From Lactococcus garvieae (GTDB taxonomy: Bacteria; Bacillota; Bacilli; Lactobacillales; Streptococcaceae), in NCBI RefSeq assembly GCF_016027715.1, contig NZ_CP065691.1, positions 1,955,954 to 2,019,953 of the forward strand: a DNA stretch of 64,000 nucleotides. The letters are read 5' to 3'. A program made the translations under genes and the position numbers. The number at the start of each line of letters is the position of its first letter. Position 1 is the first letter of the stretch. Shown here piece after piece: positions 43,605-53,315 of the stretch. The notes beneath the pieces were generated by a model. It worked only from the letters and a program-made list of their open reading frames with translations. It was not told the DNA's origin and ran no database searches.

Positions 43605-44858
43605 ATGAACAAAGTCCCGAAGAAACAAAAGTCAGAAGGAAAGGTTGTCTATCATGATCTTAGCGGTGGTGAAGATTTTGCGACAGCTGCCTGTGATTTT
43701 CCAGAAGATATACAGGCGATTCAAGAGAGAGTGAGAGCAGCGATTCGCGCCACTGAGGCAAGCTATGAGGCCTCTATCTTAGACACCCCTACGACAAAGA
43801 AGTCTTTTGAAAAAGTTCTAGAAGTTCACTACCCTTCTTCTCAAAAAAATGAGCCAACAATAGTTTTTCCAGCTGCACATAAAGTAGAGGAACCACCTTC
43901 CATATCTGCTCAATCCGTTGTTGTAGAGCCAAAGCAAGCAACGGAGAAAGCGAAGAAAAAAACCTATACGCATGAAGCTCAAAAAAAATCTTTACGTTCT
44001 AACAAGCTAGCAGAGGAGGCTCCAGCAGCACGGTCTGAAAATTCTCCCCGCCAAGAAGGAAGCTATCTTTACTATAATGCCTCTCCCAAAGAAGCTAAGC
44101 ATTATCCGACAATTGTTGTAAATAAGTTAACCGTATCGACTGCACCACGCGCAGAGTTTTATAAGGAGCATCAGCTAGCCTTGAAAAATGAGGGTAAAAA
44201 TAAAGAAGCCTCAAAGTTCAAACCCAAACCCAAATCTAAAGGTGCTGGAATTCTGAGTAATACTATTTTCTATCTAATTATTATTCTTCTTTTAGTCTTT
44301 CTAGAATCAAGTGTGATTTTACAAAATGAAAATGATAAGCCAGTAAATCTGGCAGGGTTTTCACCCATGACTGTACTCTCTAATTCGATGAAAAGTGTTT
44401 ATCCTAAAGGAAGCTTACTGGTGACACGTCAAGTAAATCCTCAAACCCTTAATATTGGAGACGATATCACTTTTATTACTGAGGCAAATCGAACAGTTAC
44501 ACACCGGATTGTGGGTATCGAAGAAGACTATCTTCGAACACGTGAGCGTGGCTTTGTAACTAAGGGCGTAGATAACGCGCGTGAAGATGCCGAAATCGTT
44601 CATGCTAATAATGTAGTGGGTAGAGTCATCTTTTCAAGTTATCCTTTGGGCAGGATTGTCCAATTTATTCGAGAACATCTAGTGATTTCGGTCATTCTCA
44701 TGCTGGTCCTCGTACTTATCTTACATGAAATGTTGAGTTTCTTTATTACAAGATTGAAGCAGGGAAAAACAAGAAAAAACAGAAGAATTAAACCAAAGAA
44801 TAGAGTGAAACGGCGTAAAGTAAGAGAAAGGAAGGTACTGTCTCATGAGGCAATCTAA
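43605..44858 (+). CDS. SipW-type signal peptidase I with a long cytoplasmic extension (second copy)
   Basis: A 417-aa paralogue of the peptidase at 40.0-41.1 kb. The first 220 residues are a hydrophilic extension unrelated in sequence to that of the first copy. The membrane span is at about 225-242, the catalytic Ser261 in VLSNSM and His300 in TVTHRIVG. A second span and a very basic tail (TRKNRRIKPKNRVKRRKVRERK) follow. The catalytic domains of both copies share GDDITFITE.NRTVTHRIVGI and RNVVGRVIFSS-type strings. AAAGGAGAAGG precedes the ATG. It overlaps the next gene by 14 nt, indicating coupled synthesis of peptidase and substrate. Confidence 0.88.
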   Translation: MNKVPKKQKSEGKVVYHDLSGGEDFATAACDFPEDIQAIQERVRAAIRATEASYEASILDTPTTKKSFEKVLEVHYPSSQKNEPTIVFPAAHKVEEPPSISAQSVVVEPKQATEKAKKKTYTHEAQKKSLRSNKLAEEAPAARSENSPRQEGSYLYYNASPKEAKHYPTIVVNKLTVSTAPRAEFYKEHQLALKNEGKNKEASKFKPKPKSKGAGILSNTIFYLIIILLLVFLESSVILQNENDKPVNLAGFSPMTVLSNSMKSVYPKGSLLVTRQVNPQTLNIGDDITFITEANRTVTHRIVGIEEDYLRTRERGFVTKGVDNAREDAEIVHANNVVGRVIFSSYPLGRIVQFIREHLVISVILMLVLVLILHEMLSFFITRLKQGKTRKNRRIKPKNRVKRRKVRERKVLSHEAI

Positions 44859-45861
44859 CTTTCTCTCGAAAATCACTTTTAAAAAAAGGTATATTATTCC
44901 CGCCCTCTTACTTGTTGTCTTAAGTGCGACTTCAGCAGGCACATTTACATGGACATCTATTAGTCAGCGGGCAGTCAATGAAACTCGTTTTGAATCTCTT
45001 CCAGGCGGACGTTTACATGATGATTTTGAAGGTTTAGCTCATCTGGAAAATCAACGTGGCCGAACGAATAAAGATGTCTTTGTGGAAAATTATTCTTCAG
45101 AAAATATCTTGACACGTGTAAGACTCAGTGAGTACATGGAGGTAGGCGCAGGCGCTGGTCAAACAGCAAACAACCAAGCCGTGCCACTCAGTGATGCAGG
45201 ACTAGAAAATGCCACTCTTGCAGACCATAACTCTTGGGCTGTGGTTAGGCCTAGCGGGCTGCTATCCGATGGGGTAACAGTTTCTCGCTTGCGGGATTAT
45301 GTGACTCTTCATCTTGGTGATGATAACAGTCGTCCCAAAATCTTTATGCCCACCTTTAACCAAAATAATCAAAACCAAGAATCGAATACAACAGGCCGAG
45401 GGCTTGAGACTTTAACGGGAACATATAATACCAACTTAGGTATCGCAATGCCAGGAACACATAATCAGTGGAACTTAGGGCAGACACACACTTCGACCCT
45501 ACGAACATGGGATGAAAGAAATGGTGCAGAAGTCTTGACCGCAAATGTGACCCATACTGCACAAGCAACCGTCCTATCAGAGCGGGGTGGCTATATCACG
45601 ATGAGCGAGTGGATGGCTTCTGGTCGCCCAACAGGTAATTTTTGGGTGCATGACAATGACGGTTGGCTTTATTGGGCTACATGGTTGCCTCAAGAGACAG
45701 CCACTAGCTTGTTATTAGATGCTTTAGAGGTAAATTTTAATAATAAGGATACATTTTATGGGATGCATGTTGAGTCAGACGTGGCTACAGCTGAAGGAAT
45801 AGATCAATGGCAGGGTGTGTCAGCTTCTGCTGGTGAACTGATGCAGGGCATTATAAGCTAA
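44845..45861 (+). CDS. SipW-substrate surface protein, TasA/camelysin-like (second paralogue)
   Basis: A 338-aa exported protein whose ATG lies inside the end of the second signal peptidase gene. The signal motif is TFTWTSISQRAVN (33-45). The mature part has GGRLHDDFEG, TNKDVFVENYSSENILTRVRLSEYMEVG, IFMPTFNQ, NFWVHDNDGWLYWA and ATSLLLDAL, which align with its paralogues. It lacks Cys. A role as a structural subunit of a surface fibre is inferred from family and context. Confidence 0.8.
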   Translation: MRQSNFLSKITFKKRYIIPALLLVVLSATSAGTFTWTSISQRAVNETRFESLPGGRLHDDFEGLAHLENQRGRTNKDVFVENYSSENILTRVRLSEYMEVGAGAGQTANNQAVPLSDAGLENATLADHNSWAVVRPSGLLSDGVTVSRLRDYVTLHLGDDNSRPKIFMPTFNQNNQNQESNTTGRGLETLTGTYNTNLGIAMPGTHNQWNLGQTHTSTLRTWDERNGAEVLTANVTHTAQATVLSERGGYITMSEWMASGRPTGNFWVHDNDGWLYWATWLPQETATSLLLDALEVNFNNKDTFYGMHVESDVATAEGIDQWQGVSASAGELMQGIIS

Positions 45862-45929
45862 GACGAGCAAAGAGAAAGTATCTTATAGGAAGAAGAAATA
45901 TTTATCCATGAAACTGTCTCATTTTTACT

Positions 45930-45938
45930 TGGTAGAAT
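45930..45938 (+). promoter_or_regulatory. Possible internal extended -10 before the third TasA-like gene
   Basis: TGG-TAGAAT, 22 nt before the ATG. There is no terminator after the second paralogue, so this may be a secondary promoter. Confidence 0.35.
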
Positions 45939-45960
45939 TAAAGAATAGAGAAGCAAACTT

Positions 45961-46947
45961 ATGAAAAAAAGTATCAAATCTTTTACCACCCTGTGCGCTT
46001 TAGCTGCCAGTTTAGTCTTGGTAGGCGGGACCTTTGCTTATACAAACATGGGACAACGTGCTCTAAATATGCTTGAAGGGGACAAGCCACTCGTATATGG
46101 CGGCCGCGTCCATGACTATTTCGATGATGCAACAGGGAACAAAGATGTCTTTGTGGAAAACTTTGGCAGTGAGCCTCTTATTGCGCGTGTGAAGTTTACA
46201 GAGCTGTTTATGCACAATGACAGATCACTGATTGAGAGTGGGGATATTGATATGAACGATCCGCTGACTTGGCCTACTTGGATACCTGGGCCTGAAGCCA
46301 CTACGACCCCTTTAGGAACTGAAGCTCTCGGTACACGTATTGGAGTAAATACACCCCTCAATGCTTATTTTCACTTGGCGCTAGGTCAAGCCACTCAGGA
46401 TGCCCAGCGGCCTTGGTTTATGCCCACCTTCAACAGAGATTCTACTTCTACGAGGACTGCGGCTGCAGGGGTAGGACGTGATGTGGAAACAGGGAGCGCT
46501 ACACACCCGGGCAAGGGCACGGCTAACTATTGGACGGCAGGGATGTTTGGCAACTCTATCATGGGTCCACCAGAGTCTGCGGAGCAGCAGGAAACAAAAC
46601 AGGTACTTAATCAAGCGCGTCCGCCCATGACTTTTGCCCAATGGCAAACACTGGCAGTAGATGACCGTGTAGGTAATTTCTGGGTGATTGATCAAGAAAC
46701 GGGATGGGCTTATTGGGCAAATCTCTTATCGGGAGGGCAAGCCACCAGTTTCCTCTTGGACAGCAAGCGCGCACAACCTGCCCTGAGTACCCTTAAAGGC
46801 GCTGGTTCTTATCAAATTCATGTCATTGGACAGTTTTCTAGTAATGATACAGCTTATCTTGCCGAGTTTTGGACGGAAGATGCAGCTGCAAATCTCAACC
46901 CCGCAAATGGCCAAAGTATTGTCCAAACGATTCGGGAACAAAACTGA
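45961..46947 (+). CDS. SipW-substrate surface protein, TasA/camelysin-like (third paralogue)
   Basis: A 328-aa protein, closest in layout to the first paralogue. The signal motif is TFAYTNMGQRALN (24-36). Shared blocks are GGRVHDYFDD, GNKDVFVENFGSEPLIARVKF, TWPTWIPGPEA, WFMPTFNRDS, THPGKGTANYW, NFWVIDQETGWAYWA and ATSFLLDSK. The ribosome binding site is weak. It is separated from the next gene by 46 nt and lies in the same transcription unit. Confidence 0.8.
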   Translation: MKKSIKSFTTLCALAASLVLVGGTFAYTNMGQRALNMLEGDKPLVYGGRVHDYFDDATGNKDVFVENFGSEPLIARVKFTELFMHNDRSLIESGDIDMNDPLTWPTWIPGPEATTTPLGTEALGTRIGVNTPLNAYFHLALGQATQDAQRPWFMPTFNRDSTSTRTAAAGVGRDVETGSATHPGKGTANYWTAGMFGNSIMGPPESAEQQETKQVLNQARPPMTFAQWQTLAVDDRVGNFWVIDQETGWAYWANLLSGGQATSFLLDSKRAQPALSTLKGAGSYQIHVIGQFSSNDTAYLAEFWTEDAAANLNPANGQSIVQTIREQN

Positions 46948-46993
46948 CTGATCAAAGTAACAACTGTAGAAAACAGCAGAAAGGAGCACCGTC

Positions 46994-49945
46994 TTGTACA
47001 GACTTAAACAGATTTTAAGTAAATTAACAGTGAAAAGTCGTGTCTTACTTTCTGCTCTTTTGTTAACAATGATTGTGACAGGTATTACGGGAACCATGGC
47101 ATGGAACAGTGGCAGACAAAGCGCCCTCAATCTTGGCCAGACACGGATTGGCGAACGACCTGTACATTTACTTAAGCTGGAGATTGATACGGAGGGAAAT
47201 CAAACGGAACTTCCTGTGCCTGGTGCAGATTTCTTACTTTTTGAAATTCCGGCAAATAATCCCGATAGTCCTGTACAGATTCAAGCCACCTTTACTACAG
47301 ACCAAGAGGGTCGAATAACTGTTTCACTGCCACCAGGACGTTATTTTTTCCAAGAAATTCGTTTGCCTTATGGCTTTGCTCCAGATCTTGATAGCGAAAA
47401 TCAACCCATTAGGCGCTATGACTTTACTGTCACTGAAGAGAGTAATAATGAAAGACCGATTGTTACAGCCTACAACCGTCGATTGGCGGGGGATTTAATT
47501 ATCGAAAAAACACTGGTGAATGACGATGGGCACCCCCTCTCTCCAGAGCAATTGGCACAACTCTTTGAATTTCGAGTAACCTTTTCAGACGGCGGAACCT
47601 ATAAGTACCAAATTGATGGTCAAGGTGCTATGCATGAGCTGTCTTCTGGGGAGACATTGAGCCTACGCCATGGGCAACGTGCAGTGTTTACTGGCATTCC
47701 TGTCGGTGTCCACTATATGGTAGAGGAAATTAATTTTCAAAATGGTCAAGCCAATAACTCCTCGGGGAATATTCATTCTGAACCCTCACTAGCAGCTTTT
47801 ACCAACCGTGATATGACCCGCAGAGGGAATTTAATTTTAGAAAAAGAAGTTGTAAACTCAGATGGCTCAGGTGTAACTCCTGAGCAAAAGCTCATCGACT
47901 TTAACTTTGAAGTTGAACTTTCAAATGTCCCAGATGGAGCAAGTTTCCGTTATACGACCAATCGTTACCAAATTGATGATGACCCTAATAACGATGCGGA
48001 TACGCGTGAGGGTACAGTTTCGAGTGGTGATACACTCACACTTCGTCATGGTGAAATCCTTACCATCCACAACTTACCGGTAGGTGCTTCCTACAAGATC
48101 CGTGAAGTAGCAACTGCAGGCTTTGTTTCTGGTACGGAGACAGTGCAAGGGAATATCGTTCAAGATACAACGCCGCATCACCGCTTTGTCAATAGTTACC
48201 AAGTGGGTGGCGTTGAGCCTGAGCCAGCTACTCTGTCTTTTGAAAAGCAAGTGGTTTCAGAGAATGAAGCCATGCTCGAAAGAGAGTTTGAGTTTGAAGT
48301 GACTTTTGAACCGAGCGATGGTCAAACTTTCCAATATCGGATTATCGAAGGTAGCACCGAGGGCGCTTTACAAGACTTTATATCTGGCGATACTATCCGC
48401 CTCCGTCATGGTCAGAAGGTCGTCTTTGCTGATTTACCTGCTGGTTTGGCTTATAATATCCGTGAAATTCCAAGCGATGATTTCTTTGAAATGCTTGATG
48501 AGGCAAATGGTACGACCATAATTGGCGGCACTTCACACCATCTTTTCATCAACCGTGAAGTGCCCAGTGGTTCTGCTCAACTCGTCATTGAAAAAAATGT
48601 TGTAGGCACAGGCTATGATGCGAATCATGAATTCTTGTTTGATCTTTATATCAATGATGTTAAACAGGATGAAGTGATTCGTTTAAGAAGTGGCCAAAGT
48701 TCAACACCAATCACTCTTGCCTTAGGTGACCGTTGGCGCGTTGTTGAGCATGACAGCTTCGGGGCTGGTTTTATCCAGATAGGTATTAGTAATGGTACAG
48801 GAAGCGTTGAGATTGGGCATCTTGGACAAGTTATTCATGTCCGCCAAACCAACCGCTATATTCACGAAAGGATAACCTTATCAGGAGTCAAAAGCTGGGA
48901 GATGCCTGAAGGGATTCAGCCCCCACAAGAGATTACACTGCAGCTCATGCAAGACAATCATGTGGTAAGGCAAATAAATGTTACAGGACCAACTTGGACC
49001 TATACTTTTGAAAACTTACCAAAGTTTGATAGTGCAGGAAACGAGATCCAATATCGTATCCGAGAAGTTCCTGTTCCCGGTTGGAATGCGGTAACTAACC
49101 CTGAGAGTATTAATATTCAGAATGTCTGGATGGCTCCGATTAGAGGCAGCTTAGAGATTGAAAAGCAACTCACTGGCGACAGCAGCCCGCATGACGAGAA
49201 ATTTGAATTTGTGATGAATCCAGGTAATCATGTGGTGAACATTACGAATAGCGGCCGTGCACGTTTTCCAGAAGTAACCTTTGAGCGGCCAGGTACTTTT
49301 GAGTTTACTATTCATGAAACGCGCGGGAGTACACTGGGGTGGACTTACGACAATACAGAATACAAGTGGTTTGCAAGAGTTGAACTACAGGGTGGCACAC
49401 TTGTTATGGCAGAGCAATGGCTCACTAAAAATGGCGAACGTGTCCAAGGTTTACGCCCCGTATTTGTCAATCGTTTTGACAGTTCAGCTTTGCTGACAGA
49501 GACAATTAATATTCCTGTTAAGAAGACATGGGTTCATAAGGAATTAACCGTAAACTTACAACCCCAATCTATCATCATTCAGCTGATGGTAGATGGCAGG
49601 GAAATAAGTCGCCGGCAGCTCTCACTAAAAACTCAGTGGCAAACACTATTCCAAGATTTACCACGTTATGATGCGGACGGACAAGAAGTCGATTATCAAG
49701 TGAAGGAACTCCCCGTTAATGGTTATGATGTTGAGATAACAGGTAATGCTCAAGAAGGATTTAGTATCCGAAATACCTACGTCGGTATGACCGAACCTCC
49801 GAGCAAGACGCCAGATGCTCCAAGTACTACTGAACGGTTGCCTGATGTTGGAGATACACTGACAATCACGGCTATCGTCTTAGGATTTGTCTGCATGCGT
49901 ATCGCTTATTTACTCTATAAAGAAAATAGAACCGACAAGACTTAA
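46994..49945 (+). CDS. Multi-domain Cna_B/FctA-type surface protein with SipW-class signal and degenerate sorting motif
   Basis: A 983-aa protein starting at TTG with AAGGAG 7 nt upstream. The signal motif TMAWNSGRQSALN (34-46) matches the TasA-like neighbours. A SpaA-type domain comes first (about 50-155), then four related modules (starting GDLIIEKTL, GNLILEKEV, ATLSFEKQV and AQLVIEKNV) with recurrent SGDTxxLRHGQ and IRE or EE motifs. A Cna_B domain (ERITLSGVKSWEMPEG), an FctA/Spy0128-like pilin domain (GSLEIEKQLTGD) and a final Cna_B domain (NIPVKKTWVHKE) follow. The C-terminus is LPDVG (949-953), a hydrophobic span and a basic tail: a sorting signal with Val in place of Thr. It probably caps or anchors the fibre. 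Confidence 0.85.
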   Translation: MYRLKQILSKLTVKSRVLLSALLLTMIVTGITGTMAWNSGRQSALNLGQTRIGERPVHLLKLEIDTEGNQTELPVPGADFLLFEIPANNPDSPVQIQATFTTDQEGRITVSLPPGRYFFQEIRLPYGFAPDLDSENQPIRRYDFTVTEESNNERPIVTAYNRRLAGDLIIEKTLVNDDGHPLSPEQLAQLFEFRVTFSDGGTYKYQIDGQGAMHELSSGETLSLRHGQRAVFTGIPVGVHYMVEEINFQNGQANNSSGNIHSEPSLAAFTNRDMTRRGNLILEKEVVNSDGSGVTPEQKLIDFNFEVELSNVPDGASFRYTTNRYQIDDDPNNDADTREGTVSSGDTLTLRHGEILTIHNLPVGASYKIREVATAGFVSGTETVQGNIVQDTTPHHRFVNSYQVGGVEPEPATLSFEKQVVSENEAMLEREFEFEVTFEPSDGQTFQYRIIEGSTEGALQDFISGDTIRLRHGQKVVFADLPAGLAYNIREIPSDDFFEMLDEANGTTIIGGTSHHLFINREVPSGSAQLVIEKNVVGTGYDANHEFLFDLYINDVKQDEVIRLRSGQSSTPITLALGDRWRVVEHDSFGAGFIQIGISNGTGSVEIGHLGQVIHVRQTNRYIHERITLSGVKSWEMPEGIQPPQEITLQLMQDNHVVRQINVTGPTWTYTFENLPKFDSAGNEIQYRIREVPVPGWNAVTNPESINIQNVWMAPIRGSLEIEKQLTGDSSPHDEKFEFVMNPGNHVVNITNSGRARFPEVTFERPGTFEFTIHETRGSTLGWTYDNTEYKWFARVELQGGTLVMAEQWLTKNGERVQGLRPVFVNRFDSSALLTETINIPVKKTWVHKELTVNLQPQSIIIQLMVDGREISRRQLSLKTQWQTLFQDLPRYDADGQEVDYQVKELPVNGYDVEITGNAQEGFSIRNTYVGMTEPPSKTPDAPSTTERLPDVGDTLTITAIVLGFVCMRIAYLLYKENRTDKT

Positions 49946-49949
49946 AACA

Positions 49950-49990
49950 AAAAAGAGGAACCAAGTTATAACTTCGTTCTTCTTTTTTTA
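49950..49990 (+). terminator. Terminator of the SipW/TasA-like cluster
   Basis: An interrupted stem (AAGA-GAAC-AAGTT with ACTT-GTTC-TCTT) is followed by seven T. Confidence 0.75.
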
Positions 49991-50108
49991 TTTAGGACGC
50001 CACTCAAGCCAGTAGAGCAGGAGGTACCTTGAGAATATAAGGCATATTTTGTCTCCCTGCTATCGTCAGGAGCAAAGTGCGAGAGGGGGAGAATAAATGG
50101 AGGAAATA

Positions 50109-50117
50109 TGATAGAAT
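50109..50117 (+). promoter_or_regulatory. Extended -10 of era, 6 nt before the ATG
   Basis: TGA-TAGAAT, then AGCTCT and the era ATG at 50124. GGAGG at 50099-50103 is 20 nt from that ATG, but it is well placed for a three-codon frame (50108-50119) ending 4 nt before it. Confidence 0.5.
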
Positions 50118-50123
50118 AGCTCT

Positions 50124-51035
50124 ATGACAAATAATACATTTAAATCAGGATTTGTAGCGATTTTAGGTCGTCCCAATGTTGGTAAATCAACATTTTTAAA
50201 TCATGTAATGGGCCAAAAAATTGCGATCATGAGTGACAAGCCACAAACAACACGTAATAAAATTCAAGGAATTTATACGACAGATAAGGAACAAATTATT
50301 TTTATTGATACGCCTGGTATCCACAAGCCACATAATGCCTTGGGCGATTTCATGGTTCAGTCTGCTTATTCAACTTTGCGTGAATGTGATATGGTACTTT
50401 TCATGGTTGCTGCAGATGAGCCACGTTCAACGGGTGAAAACATGATTATTGAACGTTTAAAAACCGCAGATGTTCCAGTTATTTTAGTTGTCAATAAGAT
50501 TGACAAAGTACATCCAGATGCTCTCTTTGAAACAGTATCAGACTATACTTCACAAATGGAGTTTGCTGAAGTGGTTCCTATTTCAGCACTTCAAGGGAAC
50601 AATACTGAACGCTTGCTTGAAACATTAAGTTCAAAACTTGAAGAAGGCCCACAATATTTCCCAGAAGACATGGTTACTGATCATCCAGAGCGCTTTCTTG
50701 TCAGTGAAATGATTCGTGAAAAAATATTGCTTTTGACCCGTGAGGAAGTTCCACATAGCATTGCTGTAACGACGGACTCGATGAAACGTGACGAAGAGAC
50801 AGGTAAAATCCATATTATGGCAACAATCATCGTTGAACGCAAGAGCCAAAAAGGGATTATTCTTGGTAAAGGTGGCGATATGATTCGCAAGATTGGTAAA
50901 CTGGCTCGCCGTGATATCGAGTTGATGCTTGGAGATAAGGTTTATCTTGAAACTTGGGTGAAGATAAAAAATGACTGGCGCGACCGTAAAATGGACTTGT
51001 CTGACTTTGGTTACAAAAAAGAAGATTATATGTAA
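50124..51035 (+). CDS. era: Ribosome-assembly GTPase Era
   Basis: A 303-aa essential GTPase that binds 16S rRNA near its 3' end. G1 is GRPNVGKST (15-23), with the switch [11 protein letters not shown]3 DTPGIH and G4 NKID. The C-terminal KH domain has [22 protein letters not shown], where the GxxG loop is GKGG. The length is standard and the start [13 protein letters not shown] fits the lactococcal family. No conventional Shine-Dalgarno precedes the start. Confidence 0.97.
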   Translation: MTNNTFKSGFVAILGRPNVGKSTFLNHVMGQKIAIMSDKPQTTRNKIQGIYTTDKEQIIFIDTPGIHKPHNALGDFMVQSAYSTLRECDMVLFMVAADEPRSTGENMIIERLKTADVPVILVVNKIDKVHPDALFETVSDYTSQMEFAEVVPISALQGNNTERLLETLSSKLEEGPQYFPEDMVTDHPERFLVSEMIREKILLLTREEVPHSIAVTTDSMKRDEETGKIHIMATIIVERKSQKGIILGKGGDMIRKIGKLARRDIELMLGDKVYLETWVKIKNDWRDRKMDLSDFGYKKEDYM

Positions 51036-51038
51036 TAG

Positions 51039-51065
51039 GAGGCTCTTAGGAGCTTCTTTTTTTAT
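51039..51065 (+). terminator. Terminator after era
   Basis: GAGGCTC (51039-51045) pairs with GAGCTTC (51050-51056) around TTAG, then a T-run. Confidence 0.8.
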
Positions 51066-51203
51066 TCATGTAATATCGAAAAAACCAATATAATATGTTG
51101 ATTTTATAGCGAAAATAGAATATAATATTGATAGGTTCAATATTTAGTGGCTAAAAAATATAGTCAATGTATAAACCCAATAACAGATAGGATACTAAAA
51201 CAG

Positions 51204-52028
51204 ATGCCTGAATTACCAGAAGTCGAAAATGTTCGGCAAGGCTTGGAAAAGCTGGTGAGAAATAAAACAATACTAGAGATTAGCAGTCCTTATCCTAGAA
51301 TGGTTCTAACAGGATTCGAGGAATTAAAAAAGGAGCTTGAAAATCAAAAAATTAGAGAAGTAAAGCGACGTGGAAAGTACTTACTTTTTGATTTTGGTCA
51401 GTGGACTTTGATTTCTCATCTGCGTATGGAAGGGAAGTATCGGGTCGAGCCTTTAGAGTTTATAAGGCAAAAACATGATCATATTTTTGTAAGCTTTGCG
51501 GATGCGGTGCTTGTGTATGCTGACGTTCGTAAGTTTGGGACTTGGGAATTATTACCTTCAAAAGATGTGGAGCAGTATTTTATTTCCAAAAAGATAGGAC
51601 CAGAGCCCACCTTTGAAGATTTTGATGAAGAAGGTTTTTCTGAAAGGTTGAAAAAATCTCAGAAAAAGATAAAGCCGTATTTATTAGACCAGACTTTAGT
51701 TGCTGGCTTGGGAAATATCTATGTGGATGAAGTACTGTGGCGTGCACAGGTGCATCCAGAAACACTTGCCTCCCACTTAAGTAAAGCACAGATTCATGCC
51801 ATCCATGACTATACAATAGAAGTATTACAGACAGCAGTTGAGCGTGGTGGATCCAGCATACGTACCTATAAAAATGCTATGGGTAAGGAGGGAAGTATGC
51901 AGGATCTTCTTATGGTTTATGGTAAAAAGGGTGCGATATGTCCACGGTGTCAGATAGCTGAGATTGAAAAAATAAAAGTTGCAGGACGTGGGACGCATTT
52001 TTGCCCCAACTGTCAAAAATTAAAGTGA
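51204..52028 (+). CDS. mutM: Formamidopyrimidine-DNA glycosylase
   Basis: A 274-aa base-excision repair enzyme that removes 8-oxoguanine and FapyG and cleaves abasic sites. The start at 51204 is fixed by the invariant MPELPEVE, since Pro2 after Met removal is the nucleophile. The H2TH region [18 protein letters not shown] and the C4 zinc finger (CPRC...CPNC) are complete. The -10 TATAAT at 51121-51126 gives a leader of about 70 nt. The ribosome binding site is weak (AGGA, 11 nt away). Confidence 0.96.
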   Translation: MPELPEVENVRQGLEKLVRNKTILEISSPYPRMVLTGFEELKKELENQKIREVKRRGKYLLFDFGQWTLISHLRMEGKYRVEPLEFIRQKHDHIFVSFADAVLVYADVRKFGTWELLPSKDVEQYFISKKIGPEPTFEDFDEEGFSERLKKSQKKIKPYLLDQTLVAGLGNIYVDEVLWRAQVHPETLASHLSKAQIHAIHDYTIEVLQTAVERGGSSIRTYKNAMGKEGSMQDLLMVYGKKGAICPRCQIAEIEKIKVAGRGTHFCPNCQKLK

Positions 52029-52128
52029 AAACTTAATTTTTTTACGTATAGAATTATGCAGTGTAATCAGTTTCAAACAAATTGAAAAATGTTATAATAT
52101 AAAGAATAAGAGATTAACGGAGAAGATA

Positions 52129-53280
52129 ATGGCTACAAAGAAAAAGAAAAAATTAGAAGATATTACTAAAAAATATGGAGCAGAACGTGAAAAAGCGTTA
52201 AAAGATGCTCTTGATTTGATTGAAAAAGATTTTGGTAAAGGGTCTTTGATGCGTTTGGGTGAGGCTGCCAGCCAAAAAGTTCAAGTCACAAGCTCAGGGA
52301 GCTTAGCTCTTGATATTGCCCTTGGAGCAGGTGGCTATCCTAAAGGACGTATCATTGAAATTTATGGTCCTGAAAGCTCAGGTAAAACAACAGTTGCGCT
52401 TCACGCAGTTGCGCAAGTACAAGCCGAGGGTGGTATTGCAGCCTTTATCGATGCAGAACACGCTTTGGATCCCGTATATGCTGCTTCGATCGGTGTTGAT
52501 GTGGATCAGCTTCTCTTATCACAACCAGACTATGGTGAACAAGGTCTACAAATCGCAGAAAAATTGATCGAGTCAGGGGCAGTTGACCTCGTTGTTGTAG
52601 ACTCGGTTGCAGCTTTGACACCACGTGCTGAAATTGACGGTGAAATCGGTGATTCTACAGTCGGTTTACAAGCGCGTATGATGAGCCAAGCGATGCGCAA
52701 ACTTGCTGCTGGTATCAATAAAACAAAGACAACAGCTATCTTCATTAACCAATTGCGTGAAAAAGTTGGAGTGATGTTTGGTAGTCCAGAAACAACACCT
52801 GGTGGACGTGCGCTTAAATTTTACGCATCTGTACGTTTAGATGTTCGTGGAAGTACTAAAATTGAAGAAGGTTCTGGTGATAACAAAACCGCTATCGGTA
52901 AATTGACTAAAATTAAAGTCGTTAAAAATAAAGTAGCTCCACCATTTAAAGTAGCTTTGGTAGACATCATGTTTGGTGAAGGTATTTCTAAGACTGGTGA
53001 ACTTTTAACAATTGCGGTTGAAGAAGGCATTGTTAAAAAAGCAGGTGCTTGGTTCTCTTATAATGACGAAAAAATCGGTCAAGGTGCAGAAAAAGCCAAA
53101 GCTTTCCTTAAAGATAATCCAGAAATCTTTGACGAAATCGACCGCAAGGTCCGTCAAAGTTATGGTTTGATTGAAGGAAGCGAAGAAGAAGATACCGAAG
53201 TTGTTAAAGATAAAAAAACAGAGGAAAAAGCCAAAGTTGAACCTTCAGATGTAGAAGAAATTGAACTTGAGTTAGAATAA
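52129..53280 (+). CDS. recA: Recombinase RecA
   Basis: A 383-aa DNA strand-exchange ATPase. Walker A is GPESSGKT (80-87), followed by the DNA-binding loops, [26 protein letters not shown] and the acidic C-terminal tail ending EIELELE. A Lys-rich N-terminus ([10 protein letters not shown]) is typical of lactococci. TGT-TATAAT (52090-52098) is the likely promoter. ACGGAG precedes the ATG. A terminator follows at once. Confidence 0.98.
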   Translation: MATKKKKKLEDITKKYGAEREKALKDALDLIEKDFGKGSLMRLGEAASQKVQVTSSGSLALDIALGAGGYPKGRIIEIYGPESSGKTTVALHAVAQVQAEGGIAAFIDAEHALDPVYAASIGVDVDQLLLSQPDYGEQGLQIAEKLIESGAVDLVVVDSVAALTPRAEIDGEIGDSTVGLQARMMSQAMRKLAAGINKTKTTAIFINQLREKVGVMFGSPETTPGGRALKFYASVRLDVRGSTKIEEGSGDNKTAIGKLTKIKVVKNKVAPPFKVALVDIMFGEGISKTGELLTIAVEEGIVKKAGAWFSYNDEKIGQGAEKAKAFLKDNPEIFDEIDRKVRQSYGLIEGSEEEDTEVVKDKKTEEKAKVEPSDVEEIELELE

Positions 53281-53282
53281 TA

Positions 53283-53313
53283 AAAAAAACTTCTGAATTC
53301 AGAAGTTTTTTTT
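53283..53313. terminator. Bidirectional terminator between recA and the permease gene
   Basis: AAAACTTCTG pairs with CAGAAGTTTT around AATT, flanked by A- and T-runs. Confidence 0.9.
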
Positions 53314-53315
53314 AT

